Origin: Paenibacillus timonensis | Lineage (GTDB): Bacteria > Bacillota > Bacilli > Paenibacillales > Paenibacillaceae | NCBI RefSeq assembly: GCF_009725205.1 | Contig: NZ_WNZY01000004.1 | Span: 1-64,000, forward strand | DNA: 64,000 bases | Direction: 5' to 3' | Part shown: in pieces, positions 56,126 to 64,000 of the stretch | Layout: every line of letters begins with the position of its first letter | How positions within the stretch are numbered: the first letter of the stretch is position 1 | Notes under the pieces: generated by a model | Told to the model about the DNA's origin: nothing | The model's input: the letters and a program-made list of their open reading frames with translations, nothing else | Databases searched by the model: none | Translations under genes and position numbers: made by a program

Positions 56126-56241
56126 TGTCGGAACGATTGCCCTTCATTCGCAATTTTTTCACCCGTAACCCTCTTTACAGTTTCGCTCAAGAGAGTATAA
56201 TTTATTAATGTTTCCCCCATAAAAATAAGTACTACAACTGA

Positions 56242-56315
56242 CGAGACGTGGCTCAGCTTGGTAGAGCGCTTGCTTCGGGAGCAAGAGGTCGCAGGTTCAA
56301 ATCCTGTCGTCTCGA
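56242..56315 (+). tRNA. tRNA-Pro, anticodon CGG
   Basis: The cloverleaf is complete: acceptor CGAGACG/CGTCTCG (7 bp), D arm GCTC/GAGC, anticodon arm CTTGC-TTCGGGA-GCAAG giving anticodon CGG, T arm GCAGG-TTCAAAT-CCTGT, discriminator A. CCA is not encoded. It is a single tRNA gene, not in a cluster, followed by its own terminator. It reads CCG codons. Confidence 0.95.
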
Positions 56316-56341
56316 TTCTTATTTTACGGTTTTGAATCAAT

Positions 56342-56389
56342 AGACAACACCTATTGGATATTTAATCCAGAAGGGAGTTGTTTTTTTGT
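56342..56389 (+). terminator. Terminator of tRNA-Pro
   Basis: ACAAC and TGGAT arms pair with ATCCA and GTTGT (interrupted stem), followed by TTTTTTTG, about 27 bases past the tRNA. Confidence 0.75.
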
Positions 56390-56509
56390 TGTTAAAATTA
56401 TCTCTATTAAGAACTTCATCGGTGAACCAATCGCTGCTGTTTTTTCAACACGTTTTGCCCTCTCTTCATATCAGTCTATGAAAGAGGCGGGAAGAGTGCC
56501 CTAAAGTAA

Positions 56510-56544
56510 GGACGGAAGCCGCGTTGTCCACGTAGCTTCCGTCC
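56510..56544 (-). terminator. Terminator of the DinB-family gene
   Basis: GGACGGAAGC (56510-56519) pairs perfectly with GCTTCCGTCC (56535-56544). The minus-strand continuation TTACTTTAG is moderately T-rich. Confidence 0.75.
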
Positions 56545-56559
56545 CAATCCTCCGGACGA

Positions 56560-57069
56560 CTAACTCAAGTAACGATTTCGGATAACCCCCATGTGATGAA
56601 GCTCGTGTCCTGCAATGCCGTAGGCGAGCGCACGCGCCGTAATGCTTACGTTGTTGGCTGTGCCCTTGCGGGACCATGCCTCCGTCGGTAACCCTCGCAG
56701 CAGTGTGATCGTCGATTGCCGTACGGCCCGGTAGTCTTCGGCCAATTGCGCCGTTGTCCAGCTTCCGAAAGGAGGAATGAACAATTCCTGATCGAAACCG
56801 GGCAGCGGCGTCTGATCCCCTCTTGCAAATCGGAGCAGGCGGTAGGTCATGACGCGTTCACTGTCTGCGATGTGGCCCACGACTTCTTTCAGCATCCATT
56901 TCACCTCCGCATACCGATAGACGCTCTGGCTTTCGGTCAACGATGACAGTAGCTCAGTCATTTGCTTTTCCTGAGCGAGCAGAATGTCAATGATGTTGCC
57001 TTCCGGCACCAACCGGATATACGCGCCGGCGTCACCGGCGTATTCTTCTTCTGATGGTCTTTGGTTCAT
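56560..57069 (-). CDS. DinB family protein (DinB_2-like metal-binding four-helix bundle)
   Basis: 169-aa soluble protein. The presumed metal ligands are His in VVGHIADSERVMTYR near residue 67 and the two histidines in GHELHHMGVIRNRYL at the C terminus, the usual three-histidine pattern of this fold. Such proteins include thiol-dependent transferases and stress proteins, and the reaction here is unknown. Monocistronic with its own terminator, in an accessory stretch. Confidence 0.88.
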   Translation of the reverse strand: MNQRPSEEEYAGDAGAYIRLVPEGNIIDILLAQEKQMTELLSSLTESQSVYRYAEVKWMLKEVVGHIADSERVMTYRLLRFARGDQTPLPGFDQELFIPPFGSWTTAQLAEDYRAVRQSTITLLRGLPTEAWSRKGTANNVSITARALAYGIAGHELHHMGVIRNRYLS

Positions 57070-57158
57070 GCATAATCACCTTTCTATGAAGATATAGACA
57101 TGTCTATTGAATTCGCGAAAGAATAGAACAATGGGCTTCTTTGTTTATCTATGCAAAA

Positions 57159-57179
57159 AACCTGTCGTTTCGACAGGTT
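57159..57179 (-). terminator. Terminator of the HxlR-family gene
   Basis: AACCTGTCG pairs with CGACAGGTT around three bases; on the minus strand TTTTTTGC follows. It lies 40 bases past the HxlR stop. Confidence 0.9.
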
Positions 57180-57220
57180 GAATAATCATCAAATGTGCAG
57201 CGCCAAAAACATGGAGCGCC

Positions 57221-57559
57221 TCATTTCTCAATCGTCTTATTCCGCAGATATGAGCCATGCTCCTGAGTCCACGTCCACATCGCCTCAAAAATCGGTTGCA
57301 GCGCCTTCCCGCTCTCGGTAAGGTCATATTCGACATGCAGCGGTATGCCTGGGTAAAGAGTACGCGTGACGATTCCTTTTTCCTCTAACAGTCGCAAGCG
57401 ATCTGTCAAAGTTTTCGGACTAATCGGTTGCAGTTTACGACGTAACTCGCCAAAACGTCGATTCCCGTTGAACAGTTCGAATAAGAGAAGAAGCATCCAC
57501 TTGCCATCCAAGATTTCCAAGATAGGCTCAACAGTACCAGGGCATGATCGATCCATCAC
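57221..57559 (-). CDS. HxlR-family transcriptional regulator
   Basis: Winged-helix regulator of about 112 aa. The landmark ILEILDGKWMLLLLFEL, then RRFGELRRKLQPISPKTLTDRLRLLEEKGIV (core ISPKTLTDRLR) is the HxlR DNA-binding domain, and the N-terminal Cys in DRSCPGTVEP is the usual sensing position of redox/aldehyde-responsive members. I choose GTG 57559 (GGAG 8 bases upstream), although ATG codons at 57556 or 57580 are possible. It is divergent from the reductase at 57.8 kb, so it may control it. Confidence 0.88.
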   Translation of the reverse strand: MMDRSCPGTVEPILEILDGKWMLLLLFELFNGNRRFGELRRKLQPISPKTLTDRLRLLEEKGIVTRTLYPGIPLHVEYDLTESGKALQPIFEAMWTWTQEHGSYLRNKTIEK

Positions 57560-57696
57560 GTTTACCACTCCATAGTTCATTTTTTGAAACTATTGTACTT
57601 AAATGTAACTACTTCTCAAATGTAACACAGATCAATTAAGATGTGAAGCAAGGGCGGGAAAACATGTTGGGCATTTCGTTAGGAAGGAGGATCAAC

Positions 57697-57813
57697 TTGA
57701 TTAGACCGTTTGAATTAGACCCTGCAGAGTACCCGTTCACCGACCGGTGGCTACCTTACCGCGGGTGTCAGCCGCTACCCGAACATGATCGAAACGAATA
57801 TGAGGAGGAGTAA
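57697..57813 (+). pseudogene. Short ORF resembling the N terminus of an alpha/beta hydrolase (possible remnant)
   Basis: A 38-codon frame with TTG start and a perfect AAGGAGG six bases upstream. It encodes MIRPFELDPAEYPFTDRWLP then YRGCQPLPEH and a Glu-rich end. The part 'EYPFTDRWLPYR' is reminiscent of the first residues of haloalkane-dehalogenase-like hydrolases, after which the family pattern stops. It could be the left-over start of a deleted gene or a leader peptide for the reductase, whose ATG lies 5 bases after its stop. The resemblance is from memory. Confidence 0.4.
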
Positions 57814-57817
57814 GACT

Positions 57818-58336
57818 ATGAAAACCATTCTATGGGCAACCTTAACCGCCAATGGAAATTATGCACAATCCGGCCCCGAAAATCCGCCGAGAAAAGAAGC
57901 GTTGGACGACTTCTTTACACATGCCAAAGCTGCAGGGAATTTCATTGTCGGGCGTCGGACCTTCGAAGGAATGCGTGGCAGCGGTGGACCAGGGCCTTTT
58001 GCCGATATCGATATCGTTGTTGTTTCTAAGAGCGCCACGGAAATACCGGGCGTAAAGGTTGTGAGATCGCCAGAGGAAGCCTTGGATTACCTGCAGGAAA
58101 AGGGCCATCAGACCGCTCTTATTAGCGGCGGAGCTGATGTCCACAATTCATTCCTGGGTCAAGGACTTGTAGACGAAGTGATTTTCAATGTAGCACCCAT
58201 ATTGGAAGGCAGAGGGTTAAATCTCTTAATCGACAAAGACAACTACCGATTTAAGCAAGTGCAACTATTAGACTGCAGGCCTCTCGGCAGCGGCGTCATT
58301 CAACTGCGCTATGCGATTAATCGAACTTTATCTTAG
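57818..58336 (+). CDS. Dihydrofolate-reductase-fold / RibD C-terminal-like reductase
   Basis: 172 aa from MKTILWATLTANGNYAQ, preceded by AGGAGGAG. The NADPH-type DHFR fold shows ATLTANGNYA, FIVGRRTFEGM, IVVVSKSA and the C-terminal ISGGADVHNSFLGQGLVDEVIFNVAPILEGRG (landmark PILEGRG). Such YyaP/YwjB-type reductases are common in Bacillota and their substrates are unknown. It is divergent from the HxlR gene and shares the intergenic region with it. No terminator was resolved. Confidence 0.88.
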   Translation: MKTILWATLTANGNYAQSGPENPPRKEALDDFFTHAKAAGNFIVGRRTFEGMRGSGGPGPFADIDIVVVSKSATEIPGVKVVRSPEEALDYLQEKGHQTALISGGADVHNSFLGQGLVDEVIFNVAPILEGRGLNLLIDKDNYRFKQVQLLDCRPLGSGVIQLRYAINRTLS

Positions 58337-58610
58337 ATGCTTATGCCGAAATATCTTTAAGCCTTCAGATGGCCCCTTTTCGAGGTGTCATTATTATTCT
58401 CAGAAGAATGCTCTCGAAAAACGGGCTACCTCCTCCGCATAATACTTCCATTTCCAATTTTTTTGACTTCATTTGCGAACATAACCTTAATGATTTGTAA
58501 GCTCATTTTAAGATGAATAGATGGCTAAGAAATCTAACCTCCCGTAGGATGGAAAATAGTGTCAGACAGCTATCGGCCGGTTTATTGCCGGTACATTCAT
58601 TGGAGAGAGA

Positions 58611-59942
58611 ATGGGAGGATTCATGGTGAGCCGTACTTTTTTACAGAAGATTATGCAGGTTAGCTTGGTTGTTTTGCTCTTTATCTTAGTAGGCAGCAAT
58701 GCGATTCACGTCAATGCGGAAGGACAAGCGGGTACGAAGCGGACTTTGAAAGTGATGTACCAAGCGAAGTACTTATTTGATGAGGCTTTATTCAAGAAGC
58801 AGTTCCCAGACGTCGTGATCCAGGAAGTTCCATGGGATCGTCAAACTGAGTTAAACGAATTTATTGCGAAGCAATCGCCAGATGTGATCATGTTAAATCC
58901 CGTGGAATACAAGCAGTTGTCCAAGAATAATCAGTTGCAGGACGTGGGGCAGCTCATCCAACGTGACAGTTATGCTACGGAAACCATCTACCCCGGCTTG
59001 TTGGACGCCTTGAAAGTGAACGGGAAGCTCTATGGGTTAAGCCCGTATTTTAACACGGAATCGATCTTTTATAATGTCGACTTATTCAAAAAGTATAACG
59101 TTCCCCTGCCGAAGGATGGCATGACTTGGGAAGAAATACTGAAGCTGGCCGCTAAATTTCCGACCAAAGGAAGCAAGGATACCCGCGTTTGGGGTCTTTA
59201 TTATCCTCTCGATAACTACGTCTACCTCATTAATGATATGGCCACTTCAGAAGGGTTATCTCGTTACGATGCCAATACATTGAAAGTCACGATTCATACT
59301 CCTGCTTGGAAAAAGCTCTATTCTACCGCGATCATGGCCATGAAGTCCGGTACGATTGAGGGATCGAATAAGGTGGGCTTTGCCAATGACCCTTTCATTA
59401 TGGGTCGAGCCGCGATGACGGTAAGTACGGTAAGCATGGACACCTTAAGAAAAGTCACTGCGGATAAATCCGCGATCGCCAACTATAAATCATTTGCCTG
59501 GGGAATCGCCGCAGGCCCTGCAGATCCGAAGGATCGAACCCAAACTAGGAATGTGACTCTTCCTGCCATTATGGCGATTCCGGCGAAATCGGCCAATTCG
59601 GATCTAGCTTGGGATTTCATCCAATTTTATAATGGTGTCGATTACGCCAAATCCAGATCGGGCTCATTTTCAGGGTATTCCCTATCTCGCATGGAGGATA
59701 GCCAAGAATATCAAGAACATCGTTTGGATGCCTTCTATAAACTGAAACCCAACTTAGACTCTCCGCCGCGTCTTGAACCGAAGGGGATTCCCTTTGACAA
59801 TCAAAAGTATTCGATTATCGTAACCAGCGAGATAAAACAGGTTTTGAATAACAAAAAGACATTGGATAAAGCGCTGATTTCCATTCAGACGCAAGTTCAA
59901 GCCAGCCTGGATCAAGTGATGAAGAAACAAACAAAGAAATAA
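58611..59942 (+). CDS. Orphan extracellular solute-binding protein (family 1)
   Basis: 443 aa. A signal peptide covers about residues 1-37 (FLQKIMQVSLVVLLFILVGSN) and ends at VNAEGQ. No lipobox cysteine is present, unlike the binding protein at 33 kb. The mature part shows the family motifs VIMLNPVEYKQL, KLYGLSPYFNTESIFYNVDLFKKYNVPLP (landmark FNTESIFYNVDLF) and WDFIQFYNG. No permease or ATPase gene lies nearby, so transport partners are unknown. GGGAGG precedes a second ATG four codons in, an equally good start. Ends in a strong terminator. Confidence 0.88.
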   Translation: MGGFMVSRTFLQKIMQVSLVVLLFILVGSNAIHVNAEGQAGTKRTLKVMYQAKYLFDEALFKKQFPDVVIQEVPWDRQTELNEFIAKQSPDVIMLNPVEYKQLSKNNQLQDVGQLIQRDSYATETIYPGLLDALKVNGKLYGLSPYFNTESIFYNVDLFKKYNVPLPKDGMTWEEILKLAAKFPTKGSKDTRVWGLYYPLDNYVYLINDMATSEGLSRYDANTLKVTIHTPAWKKLYSTAIMAMKSGTIEGSNKVGFANDPFIMGRAAMTVSTVSMDTLRKVTADKSAIANYKSFAWGIAAGPADPKDRTQTRNVTLPAIMAIPAKSANSDLAWDFIQFYNGVDYAKSRSGSFSGYSLSRMEDSQEYQEHRLDAFYKLKPNLDSPPRLEPKGIPFDNQKYSIIVTSEIKQVLNNKKTLDKALISIQTQVQASLDQVMKKQTKK

Positions 59943-59963
59943 TATACCGGGCTGCTTGCACAC

Positions 59964-60001
59964 AAACAAACTCGCGGCGATGAGGCCGCGAGTTTGTTTT
60001 G
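59964..60001. terminator. Bidirectional terminator between binding protein and SDR genes
   Basis: AAACAAACTCGCGGC (59964-59978) pairs perfectly with GCCGCGAGTTTGTTT (59985-59999). T-rich on the plus side, and CAAAACAAAC on the complementary side gives a weaker reverse terminator. Confidence 0.9.
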
Positions 60002-60022
60002 CTTTTCGGGTCGAGCTGGCCC

Positions 60023-60814
60023 TTAATAAATCGTGGGCACCATACCTCCGTCCATGCGAACCGGAGAGCCTCTAAATGCCGAGGCATAAGGGCTGCATAA
60101 GAACACGGCTAACCGCCCGATTTCAAACGGTCGGATAAACCGCTGCAACTCGGAATGCGCCAGGTTTGCGGCCATGAATTTTTTCTCCTTGTCTGCAAAA
60201 GCCAGGTCTTCCGGATAGATCTGTTCGATGATCTGCTGTACCTTTTCGGATAGCGTCGGTCCCGGCAGGATGGTATTCGAGGTGACCTCCGTTCCTGCCG
60301 TCCGTTTGGAGAGGCTTTTGGAAAGCGATAATAACATGGATTTGGTCATCGCATACTGAGGCATTTGCCCCGATGGCATCACCGCTTCCTCGCTGGCCAT
60401 GAACAGGATTCGGCCAAAGTTATTTTTCAACATCTTGGGCAAGTAGAATTTCGTCAACGCGTTCGCGGCAAGGACGTTGGTTCGAAAGTAAGTATCCCAT
60501 ACCTCCTCGTTCATGTCTTCATAGGCCATGATTTCATAGATCCCCATATTGTTAATCAATAGATCAACCTCAGGATACCGCTCAAACAAGGCGTCCCGTT
60601 GCTGCGGGTCCACCAAATCGGCTTGCGCGTTCTGCGGCGAAGTTGCCGGGAACTCCAGCTTCAACTCCTGCACGGTGCGTTCGACTTCTTCCGGATCCCG
60701 GCCATTGACCAGCACCTGAACGCCCTCCCGCGCAAGTTCGAAAGCGATGGCTCTCCCTATCCCTTTGGTTGATCCGGTGACTAATGCCGTTTTGTTCCCT
60801 AATCCCATATCCAT
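60023..60814 (-). CDS. SDR family NAD(P)-dependent oxidoreductase
   Basis: Short-chain dehydrogenase, 263 aa. The cofactor motif is TGSTKGIGRA (residues 14-23), NNMG is near residue 90, and the catalytic Ser (MASEEA) precedes Tyr-x3-Lys in QYAMTKS near residue 155. The C-terminal RGSPVRMDGGMVPT is the usual end. Arg in NGRDPEE after strand 2 suggests NADP preference. AAAGGAG precedes ATG. It lies 151 bases downstream of an AraC-type regulator on the same strand, which may control it. Confidence 0.92.
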   Translation of the reverse strand: MDMGLGNKTALVTGSTKGIGRAIAFELAREGVQVLVNGRDPEEVERTVQELKLEFPATSPQNAQADLVDPQQRDALFERYPEVDLLINNMGIYEIMAYEDMNEEVWDTYFRTNVLAANALTKFYLPKMLKNNFGRILFMASEEAVMPSGQMPQYAMTKSMLLSLSKSLSKRTAGTEVTSNTILPGPTLSEKVQQIIEQIYPEDLAFADKEKKFMAANLAHSELQRFIRPFEIGRLAVFLCSPYASAFRGSPVRMDGGMVPTIY

Positions 60815-60965
60815 AGATGTATGTCTCCTTTAGCTGTATTCGCGACAAGCCGGTTGGATGCTCGGAATGCAGCAATCCGGCGTCTGGATACAGCTTATGT
60901 TACAGGGTTAGGCTTGTTCGGTAACTAGCGTACCGCGACAAAATTCTTGGATTCGGCGCCACTTG

Positions 60966-61976
60966 TCATGACGATCTGCCCCCCAATTGGGCGGAACGCC
61001 AATTCGAAGGCGTATCCCCTTCCCAGAGGCGGAAAGCCCGGTAAAACGAATTCTGGTCCTCAAATCCGACCAAAAAAGCGACCTCTTTGATATTCAGCTC
61101 GGGATTCGCCATGTATTCTCGGGCTTGTTCGTGCCTAGCATGATTCAGCATCTGTTTGAATGTTGTGCCTTCGTCTGCCAATCGACGTTGCAAGGTGCGA
61201 TCGCTCATGCCCAACTTCTTTGCCACAACATGAATGTCCAAGCGTCCTTCGCCCAAATCTCGCTTGAGCGTCCGACGAACTGCCTCAGAAATCGAACGCG
61301 AGCGTTTCTCATCTAATGACTGATCCAATATAGGGGTCAGAATCTCCAGCAATTCTTGGTTATGCGAAACAAACGGCTGGTCTAAATCCCTCCGATTCAG
61401 CGTCAGCCGGTTTCGGGTGGAACCGACGGTGACCCGGCAACCGAAATAATCTTCCAATATGCTTACGTTGTCCACCGATCCGGAAAATTCCACGGAACGG
61501 GCGTTGATAGGCTGTCCGGTTCCCCGACGTCCAAGCTCAAGGAGAAAGGCCAGCGTCGTTCCGATCAGGACGGAAGGGCTGGTTGGCTCACTTGGCCCAC
61601 CGCTTAGCTCTAATGTAATGTACGCCCCCTCCTCTTCGTTGATCAACAAGTTTTCCGGAGGACACATGGGTTTGTACCGTGCCATTCCATACAACGCCTC
61701 ACGATAAGTACGGGCATGGTATGTCGCTAAAACAGTTGGCGGATAGTGATCCGAATCAAATGTGGACGCAAGCTTAACTATCCCTTTAGCTGAATCGCCC
61801 ATGAGGTCAGCATAAGTCTGCCATATCCGAACATATTGTGCCGTGGTGACGAAGACCGGGGCCGTCATCCGGGATAACGTCAGTTGCGCTCGGCTGGCCA
61901 CCACATGAGGGTCGATTCCCAATAACTGAAAACTCGCCCATAAACCTGGCGGGATGGTGATGCGGTCGGTATTCAT
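60966..61976 (-). CDS. AraC-family transcriptional regulator with Arabinose_bd-type N-terminal domain
   Basis: 336 aa. The N-terminal domain (LWASFQLLGIDPHVVASRAQLTLSRM, landmark LLGIDPHVV) belongs to the type seen in OruR/ArgR-like AraC proteins (PF12625). The C-terminal double helix-turn-helix includes VVAKKLGMSDRTLQRRLADEGTTFK and IKEVAFLVGFEDQNSFYRAFRLWEG (landmark VGFEDQNSFYRAF). These regulators usually sense small fatty or amino acid derivatives. Probable regulator of the SDR gene downstream. Confidence 0.92.
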   Translation of the reverse strand: MNTDRITIPPGLWASFQLLGIDPHVVASRAQLTLSRMTAPVFVTTAQYVRIWQTYADLMGDSAKGIVKLASTFDSDHYPPTVLATYHARTYREALYGMARYKPMCPPENLLINEEEGAYITLELSGGPSEPTSPSVLIGTTLAFLLELGRRGTGQPINARSVEFSGSVDNVSILEDYFGCRVTVGSTRNRLTLNRRDLDQPFVSHNQELLEILTPILDQSLDEKRSRSISEAVRRTLKRDLGEGRLDIHVVAKKLGMSDRTLQRRLADEGTTFKQMLNHARHEQAREYMANPELNIKEVAFLVGFEDQNSFYRAFRLWEGDTPSNWRSAQLGGRSS

Positions 61977-62043
61977 CGGTTATCGCTCCCCTTCTATCTG
62001 CTTCCCTATCGTTCAAGGTTATGTTCAGTAGTATATAACAAGA

Positions 62044-62067
62044 AAGCAGCCTCCGGGGAGGCTGCTT
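62044..62067 (-). terminator. Terminator of the FUSC-type gene
   Basis: AAGCAGCCTC pairs perfectly with GAGGCTGCTT around CGGG; on the minus strand TCTTGTTATATAC follows. Confidence 0.85.
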
Positions 62068-62074
62068 CTCTTCG

Positions 62075-63007
62075 TTACGATATTTTAAGCTCCACCTTCG
62101 CTTGGAGACGTCCTCGCTCCTGAATCGGAAGCGGCAATCCCAGCTTCTGCAATTCGGCGTAGATCCAATCCGAATGATAAGCATAAACGATTTCGATGTT
62201 ACGACGCAGCTCTTCACTATGGTAACCCGCCGTCGGCTCTTCAACCCGTTCGTTATCGCTGTCAGCCAGCAGCAGTCGATGCTCGTTAATCAATTGCTGA
62301 AGGATGACCAGATGCTCATAGATATGCCGATAAGATTCAATCTCCTCGGCGATTTGATCCATCGATTCACTCAGGTCTCGCGTCAAATGGAACTCTTCTT
62401 TGCACAGCTGATAATATTTCACTAAGCAATCCAGCTCTGCACGAAAGCTCTTTAGATCGACGGTTTCCCGGCAGGTTGCAATCTGCCCGAACAAATCGGC
62501 CATCCGTTTGGCGACGGCTTTACGCGCTTTTTCCAGATCAGCTTCATGTTTAGGCGGAAAGACCACCAGATTGACGATGACGGCGACGGCAATCCCGATC
62601 AGCGTGTCCGTAATCCGGTTAATGCCATAGAATATAGGACTTTCTCCCGGCTGGAGATTGAGCATGATGGCTAAAAATACGATACAACCGATGGATATCG
62701 ATTTATTCCATTTTAACAGATTGCAAATATAAATCACGACGATGACCCCAATTGCGCAATATACCGCGTTTCCCGGTTCGATCATGGCGAAACCCGCACC
62801 AACGATTGCCCCAACGAATGTACCCATCGTCCGGTGTTTCCCGGCCGTAAACGAGTTGGTGACCGAATTTTCCATTGAAATGATCGTTGCGATCGCGGCG
62901 TAAAAAGGATACTCCAGGCGCATTAACGCGGCAATGATCACGCACAAACAGATGGCTAGGCCCGTCTTGAGATTGCGCAAACCGATCGTCCATTTCAACC
63001 TTATCAA
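62075..63007 (-). CDS. FUSC / aromatic acid exporter family membrane protein
   Basis: 310 aa. Residues 10-150 contain five or six membrane helices, with YPFYAAIATIISMENSVTNSF and GKHRTMGTFVGAIVGAG (landmark RTMGTFVGAIVG) typical of the ArAE_1/FUSC fold (YgaE-like in Bacillota). Residues 155-310 are a cytosolic, helical, charged domain (KHEADLEKARKAVAKRM). Presumed efflux of aromatic or other small acids; the substrate is unknown. Monocistronic, with its own terminator. Confidence 0.88.
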   Translation of the reverse strand: MIRLKWTIGLRNLKTGLAICLCVIIAALMRLEYPFYAAIATIISMENSVTNSFTAGKHRTMGTFVGAIVGAGFAMIEPGNAVYCAIGVIVVIYICNLLKWNKSISIGCIVFLAIMLNLQPGESPIFYGINRITDTLIGIAVAVIVNLVVFPPKHEADLEKARKAVAKRMADLFGQIATCRETVDLKSFRAELDCLVKYYQLCKEEFHLTRDLSESMDQIAEEIESYRHIYEHLVILQQLINEHRLLLADSDNERVEEPTAGYHSEELRRNIEIVYAYHSDWIYAELQKLGLPLPIQERGRLQAKVELKIS

Positions 63008-63159
63008 CCCCCAATTAAGCTCCGACCGTATTATATAGGAAGGGTTGATTTGACCTCAACCAATGAATGCTCATCGGAAGCTGGTTTTAGGGTATAATTT
63101 GAAATGTTTCATGAAAAATTCATAAAATTACATAGAACTTACAGTTGCCTTTTAGCGGC

Positions 63160-64000
63160 TTATGCTCCCCAAAGCAAATTCATGACATCGCGCCGCATAC
63201 TTAACGGGGCTTCCTGAGTAGGACGGCCCACCCGGACGAGCATCTGAATCGAGCCTCCGCCGGGGGCATAATCGCGATGGATGCCGTCGTACAAAGCCTT
63301 CATTTCCGGGTACTCTTCCAAGGATTGGCTTAACGGCTGGACGGCCAGGCCCAAGCGATGGGCTTCCAGGATCAATCGACTGTATGCCATACCGCTTAGA
63401 ACTTGGGCGGATCGGGTATTCTCGGATGCGACGATCATAGCGTAAACCGAGGTATGATCTACCGAAGTTTGAGTTGACTTGACGAAGGTATCGGCTGCAG
63501 CTTGGCCTACGTTGAGGGACGGAAATAACGTAACCATCCCTTGCATCAAATGTCGCATGAGGCCCTGAGTTCCTTGTCCCTCGACGGAAAATCCGTAACG
63601 GTATTTATTTTTCTCGCGTTCGTTGGCTCGAAAAATCAGCTCGGTTTCCTTCATCACCCGTCTTACGCTCGCCTCGATCTTAGCGGCTTGAATCGCGTAC
63701 TCGCCAAGCTTCTGAACGTTATCCTCATCCTGGTACACCGTAACCTGCACCCCGTAACCGTCACCGATTCCTTCAAGCGTTGCCTTGGCTTCGGAGGAAA
63801 GCTTGCCCGGTTCGTAAGCTCCCCGGTTCGTATCCGGCGAATACAGAAACGGATATAGCGGCTCGGTTCGCGATTCGGCTTGCGTCAAAGTGATGCGCGC
63901 CACCGGTTTCTTCTCCATGCTGGCCGTCAAATGCCGCTCGTCGTATTCTCCTTCCGGGAACAGCCGAATCTCCACATCATACCCCTCCTGCTGTCCGGCA
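63160..64000 (-). CDS. Acg-type nitroreductase-family FMN oxidoreductase, 5' end outside window
   Basis: The frame stays open to the window edge (upstream residues AGQQEGYD precede VEIRLFPEGEYDER), so the apparent GTG start is internal and the gene is cut. The visible 280 residues match the Acg-like branch of nitroreductases: HLTA, an RxxMKETELIF region, and a C-terminal SGMAYSRLILEAHRLGLAVQPLSQSLEEYPEM (landmark LEAHRLGLAVQPLSQ), followed by QMLVRVGRPTQEAPLSMRR. In mycobacteria Acg is a dormancy-linked flavin-sequestering protein; the role here is unknown. Confidence 0.82.
   Translation of the reverse strand, partial: AGQQEGYDVEIRLFPEGEYDERHLTASMEKKPVARITLTQAESRTEPLYPFLYSPDTNRGAYEPGKLSSEAKATLEGIGDGYGVQVTVYQDEDNVQKLGEYAIQAAKIEASVRRVMKETELIFRANEREKNKYRYGFSVEGQGTQGLMRHLMQGMVTLFPSLNVGQAAADTFVKSTQTSVDHTSVYAMIVASENTRSAQVLSGMAYSRLILEAHRLGLAVQPLSQSLEEYPEMKALYDGIHRDYAPGGGSIQMLVRVGRPTQEAPLSMRRDVMNLLWGA

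Noticed and set aside
56122-56340. 72-codon minus-strand frame containing TTGFEPATSCSRSKR
   Set aside because: It is the antisense of the tRNA-Pro gene. This peptide is a well-known annotation artefact of tRNA regions.

Overview
The window is chromosomal DNA from an endospore-forming Bacillota, most probably Paenibacillus or a close relative. The evidence is the sporulation genes spoIIP and gpr, an HrcA/CIRCE heat-shock operon, a comE competence locus, a leucine T-box leader, and gene order matching the Bacillus comER-comEA-comEB-comEC-holA-rpsT-gpr-spoIIP-(yqxA)-lepA-hemW-hrcA-grpE-dnaK-dnaJ-prmA-rsmE-mtaB-yqeW block. That order comparison comes from general knowledge, not from a search. The mannan ABC-transporter/GH130 cluster and the many intergenic repeats also fit Paenibacillus. 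Both ends cut a gene: sbcC on the left and an Acg-type nitroreductase on the right.

Layout. 1-10 kb: DNA end processing, with sbcD-sbcC and addB-addA, each pair translationally coupled by an ATGA overlap. 10-16 kb: a small unknown protein, an RlmI-like methyltransferase, a Na/Pi cotransporter, a NUDIX hydrolase, then a gene-free stretch holding a 134-bp tandem repeat. 14.5-25 kb: the translation and heat-shock block mtaB, rsmE, an M50 protease, prmA, dnaJ, dnaK, grpE, hrcA, with CIRCE at the hrcA promoter. This block is interrupted by two small minus-strand genes and a plus-strand pair (membrane protein + YxcD-like) that sits behind a textbook sigma-W-type promoter. 25-29 kb: a GNAT protein, hemW, lepA.

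29-40.3 kb: a complete intracellular beta-mannan-oligosaccharide utilisation cluster lying between lepA and the yqxA/spoIIP genes, which are adjacent in Bacillus. A minus-strand operon carries a binding protein, two permeases, a GH130_2-type phosphorylase and an acetyl-ester esterase. A divergent LacI regulator is followed by a plus-strand operon of GH113 mannanase, AGE-family (mannobiose) 2-epimerase and GH130_1 mannosylglucose phosphorylase. A second LacI regulator closes the cluster. The model is: import of acetylated oligosaccharides, deacetylation, hydrolysis, epimerisation of mannobiose to mannosylglucose, then phosphorolysis to mannose-1-phosphate and glucose. No transporter ATPase is encoded, so a shared MsmX-type ATPase is expected elsewhere. 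Candidate operators can be seen for both regulators.

40.3-55.8 kb: the yqxA-like gene, spoIIP, gpr, rpsT, holA; a 1.35-kb gene-free region with a nested palindrome and a 186-bp tandem repeat; an ECF sigma/anti-sigma pair; comEC, comEB, comEA, divergent comER, and leuS with its T-box. 56-64 kb: tRNA-Pro(CGG) followed by ordinary accessory genes (DinB-like, HxlR regulator, DHFR/RibD-like reductase, orphan binding protein, SDR, AraC-type regulator, FUSC-type membrane protein, nitroreductase).

I did not see a defence system, prophage, IS element or CRISPR array. The least explained sequences are three families of structured intergenic repeats.
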